Shown: positions 6,232 through 7,692 of the stretch, one piece after another
Layout of the letters: every line of letters starts with the position of its first letter
Position numbering within the stretch: the stretch's first letter is position 1
Assembly: GCA_016190465.1 (NCBI GenBank)
Contig: JACPQP010000001.1
Span: 1-7,692, forward strand
DNA from: Chloroflexota bacterium
Lineage (GTDB): Bacteria > Chloroflexota > UBA6077 > FW602-bin22 > JACPQP01
DNA length: 7,692 nt
Reading direction: 5' to 3'
Notes under the pieces: model-generated
What the model was told of the DNA's origin: nothing
Database searches by the model: none
The model's input: the letters and a program-made list of their open reading frames with translations, nothing else
Translations under genes and position numbers: made by a program

Positions 6232-7158
6232 TCACCCCCTTGCGCGATCGCGAAAGATCCCCCAGATCTGGAAGAGGACGAAGCCAAACGTCGTCCACAC
6301 TCCCAGGATCACCAGCACCAGCACGACTGGGGCACCACGACGGATGGCTTCCAGGCCCCGAGGTGCGACGGTGTAGGCCGGCGATGGCACTCCCCCGAGC
6401 TTGATCTCGACCACTTGCTGGCTCTCGCCATAGAGGCCCATCCCCTCGAAGCGGGCAGTGAGCTTCTGGTCCGGCGCGGCGAGGGTGGGCCGGTAGTCGA
6501 AGAAGGCGATCCCGTTGGCATCCGTCTTGGCCCGGCCGACCTCCATCTTGCCTTTGGTGCCGGCGAACTCGGCGTCGACGAAGAAGCGCACCTCTGCCTT
6601 GGACACCGGGGCGCCCTTGGGGTCTCGCAGGGAAGCCATGATGGTCATCGGGCTGTCCTCGCCCAACCAGGTCGAGGGCCTGAGCGTGAGGGTCGTCGCC
6701 GTCAGCGCCGCCTTCGCTCCGGCCGGGCTCGCCGCGCTGCTGCCGGTGCCCTTGACCTTGATCTGCCCCCGCTGGAGAGAGTTGTGGACCTCGCAGTCCA
6801 GGTCGCACTTGAAGCCGAAGCTACCGGCCTTGTCGGCGATGAACTTGAAGGTGTACTCGCGATTCTCGGCCGTCAGCTTGTCCGACTCCAGCTTGTACCC
6901 CTCGAGGACGATGATGTGCTCCTCGTGCAGGTATCCCTTGTGCGCCCACACGAAGGTGAGCTCGACCATCTGGCCCTGCTCGATCTCCACGACCGGCTCA
7001 GGCTGACCGTTGAACCCGGTATCCGTCACCTCCACTCGGATCTTGACCGGCTCCGCCGCCGCTGGGCTCGCCCAATCGGCGGCCATGGCCAGCCAGGGCG
7101 CCAGCGCGAGCAGAAGGCCGGCCAGGAGCGCGATACCCCGTACCGTCAGCTTACTCAT
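6232..7158 (-). CDS. Exported membrane-anchored cupredoxin / Ig-like domain protein
   Basis: 308 residues. An N-terminal signal peptide (hydrophobic 8-26, likely cleavage after AMA at 24-26) leads to a cupredoxin-like domain at about 37-137. Candidate copper ligands are H78 or H81 (YLHEEHIIV) and the cluster KCDLDCEVHNSLQ (117-129): C118, C122, H125 and Q129. The spacing C-x3-C-x2-H-x3-Q is one residue short of the usual CuA pattern C-x3-C-x3-H-x2-M. It could instead be a type 1 site (C122, H125) with Gln as axial ligand. An Ala/Ser linker (about 138-148) precedes an Ig-like domain (about 152-254, with SLRDPKGAPVSKAEVRFF and the Big-type turn KTDANGIAFFDY). A single membrane helix at about 276-300 and a short basic tail end the protein. 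The start overlaps the stop of the NrfD-like gene as ATGA, so translational coupling is likely. Electron transfer on the outer face, next to that membrane subunit, is inferred. Confidence 0.85.
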   Translation of the reverse strand: MSKLTVRGIALLAGLLLALAPWLAMAADWASPAAAEPVKIRVEVTDTGFNGQPEPVVEIEQGQMVELTFVWAHKGYLHEEHIIVLEGYKLESDKLTAENREYTFKFIADKAGSFGFKCDLDCEVHNSLQRGQIKVKGTGSSAASPAGAKAALTATTLTLRPSTWLGEDSPMTIMASLRDPKGAPVSKAEVRFFVDAEFAGTKGKMEVGRAKTDANGIAFFDYRPTLAAPDQKLTARFEGMGLYGESQQVVEIKLGGVPSPAYTVAPRGLEAIRRGAPVVLVLVILGVWTTFGFVLFQIWGIFRDRARG

Positions 7159-7692
7159 GCGTTACTCCCTCCGGAATGCGCACCCACCGGCATCGGGATG
7201 ATTCCGCCGTCGGTCGTTCCGCCGTTCGTCGTCGCCCCCACCCGGACCGGCACCCTGGCCGCTTCGTGCTCCCATCCTTCCGCGACTTCCCACACCGAGA
7301 TGATCGGGAACAGTTTAGCGAACAGCGTGAAGGCGAGGGCGAAGCCGGCGAAGCCTCCGGCCGTGATCGAGATCTCCACCCAGGTCGGCTGATACACGCC
7401 CCAGTCGTACGGCATCAGGGGCAGAGCCAGGGAGGGGACCACGATGACGAACCGCTTGAGCCACATGCCGATGTTCACCAGCACCGAGGCCAGCACGATC
7501 AGCGGGATCCGCCGGGTCCAGGGCAGCGCGACGATCAGGATCGGGAGGAGAGTCCCACCCAGAGCGAAGGTCCAGAAGGGGAGGGCGTAGCTGCCCAGCA
7601 GCAGTTCCTCCAGCAGGTACTTCTCGCCCTCGGCCAGCTTGTAGCCGGTGGTCAGGTACTCGGCGAGGGTGAAGTAGGTGTAGATGATGCCC
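7155..7692 (-). CDS. NrfD/PsrC-like quinone-interacting membrane subunit (C-terminal 178 residues; 5' end outside window)
   Basis: The frame is open from the right edge to TGA at 7157-7155. In the visible part, hydrophobic segments lie at about 34-57 (ALPFWTFALGGTLLPILIV), 62-86 and 105-132, with GMWLKRFVIVVPSL at 75-88 and YDWGVYQPTWVEISI at 95-109. This is characteristic of the NrfD/PsrC/ActC-ActF family, integral membrane subunits that exchange electrons with quinones in molybdoenzyme complexes (polysulfide-reductase-like) or in alternative complex III. The extramembrane tail (about 138-178) is Gly/Thr-rich and ends HSGGSNA. Translation of the next gene is coupled through a four-base overlap. 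Which complex it belongs to cannot be decided without the upstream Fe-S and catalytic genes. A GTG at 7496 is internal, not the start, because the family similarity continues upstream of it to the window edge. Confidence 0.85.
   Translation of the reverse strand, partial: GIIYTYFTLAEYLTTGYKLAEGEKYLLEELLLGSYALPFWTFALGGTLLPILIVALPWTRRIPLIVLASVLVNIGMWLKRFVIVVPSLALPLMPYDWGVYQPTWVEISITAGGFAGFALAFTLFAKLFPIISVWEVAEGWEHEAARVPVRVGATTNGGTTDGGIIPMPVGAHSGGSNA

Noticed and set aside
4521..6287. A 588-codon open frame on the minus strand overlapping A1, B1 and the repeat region
   Set aside because: It is a frame shadow of GC-rich coding sequence. It is rich in Arg, Gly and Pro, has no recognisable domain, crosses the intergenic repeats, and conflicts with A1 and B1, which have signal peptides, ribosome sites and paralogues.
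5944..7392. A 482-codon open frame on the plus strand opposite the cupredoxin gene
   Set aside because: It is antisense to two well-supported genes, with low-complexity Arg/Gly composition and no motif; a by-product of high GC.

Overview
The window is a GC-rich bacterial segment in which every credible gene lies on the minus strand, so transcription runs from position 7692 towards position 1. The lineage cannot be fixed from this sequence alone. High GC, secreted lipoproteins with Thr/Pro 'TPTP' linkers, stacked IPT/TIG-type Ig domains and an NrfD-type membrane subunit suggest Chloroflexota (for example a Thermomicrobia-like or uncultured lineage). This is inference from style, not from a marker gene.

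In transcription order: (1) 7155-7692 is the C-terminal part of an NrfD/PsrC-like multi-pass quinone-interacting membrane subunit, cut by the window edge. (2) 6232-7158 overlaps it by four bases (ATGA) and encodes an exported protein with a cupredoxin-like domain, an Ig-like domain and a C-terminal membrane anchor. (3) 5960-6231 is intergenic and holds GC-rich palindromic repeats. (4) 5168-5959, lipoprotein A1, and 3569-5137, lipoprotein B1, are 30 bp apart. (5) 3322-3568 is intergenic and contains a strong hairpin after B1 followed by a recognisable sigma70-like promoter for the next unit. (6) 2545-3321, lipoprotein A2, and 952-2529, lipoprotein B2, are 15 bp apart and are paralogues of A1 and B1. 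(7) 718-951 is intergenic with a nested, long inverted repeat. (8) 1-717 is the N-terminal 239 residues of an FAD-dependent oxidoreductase with a CxxC motif, running off the left edge.

The most striking feature is a tandem duplication of a two-gene lipoprotein cassette (A = Tat-like signal, coiled coil, Pro-rich linker and a beta-rich C-terminal domain; B = four Ig-like domains). Inside each B protein there is an older duplication, since domains 1-2 repeat as domains 3-4. The cassettes sit directly downstream of a membrane electron-transfer pair (NrfD-like plus cupredoxin). A reasonable but unproven reading is that A and B are surface-anchored accessory or partner proteins of a respiratory complex whose catalytic and Fe-S subunits lie beyond position 7692. 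The A and B families are not ones I can name, and no function is claimed for them.
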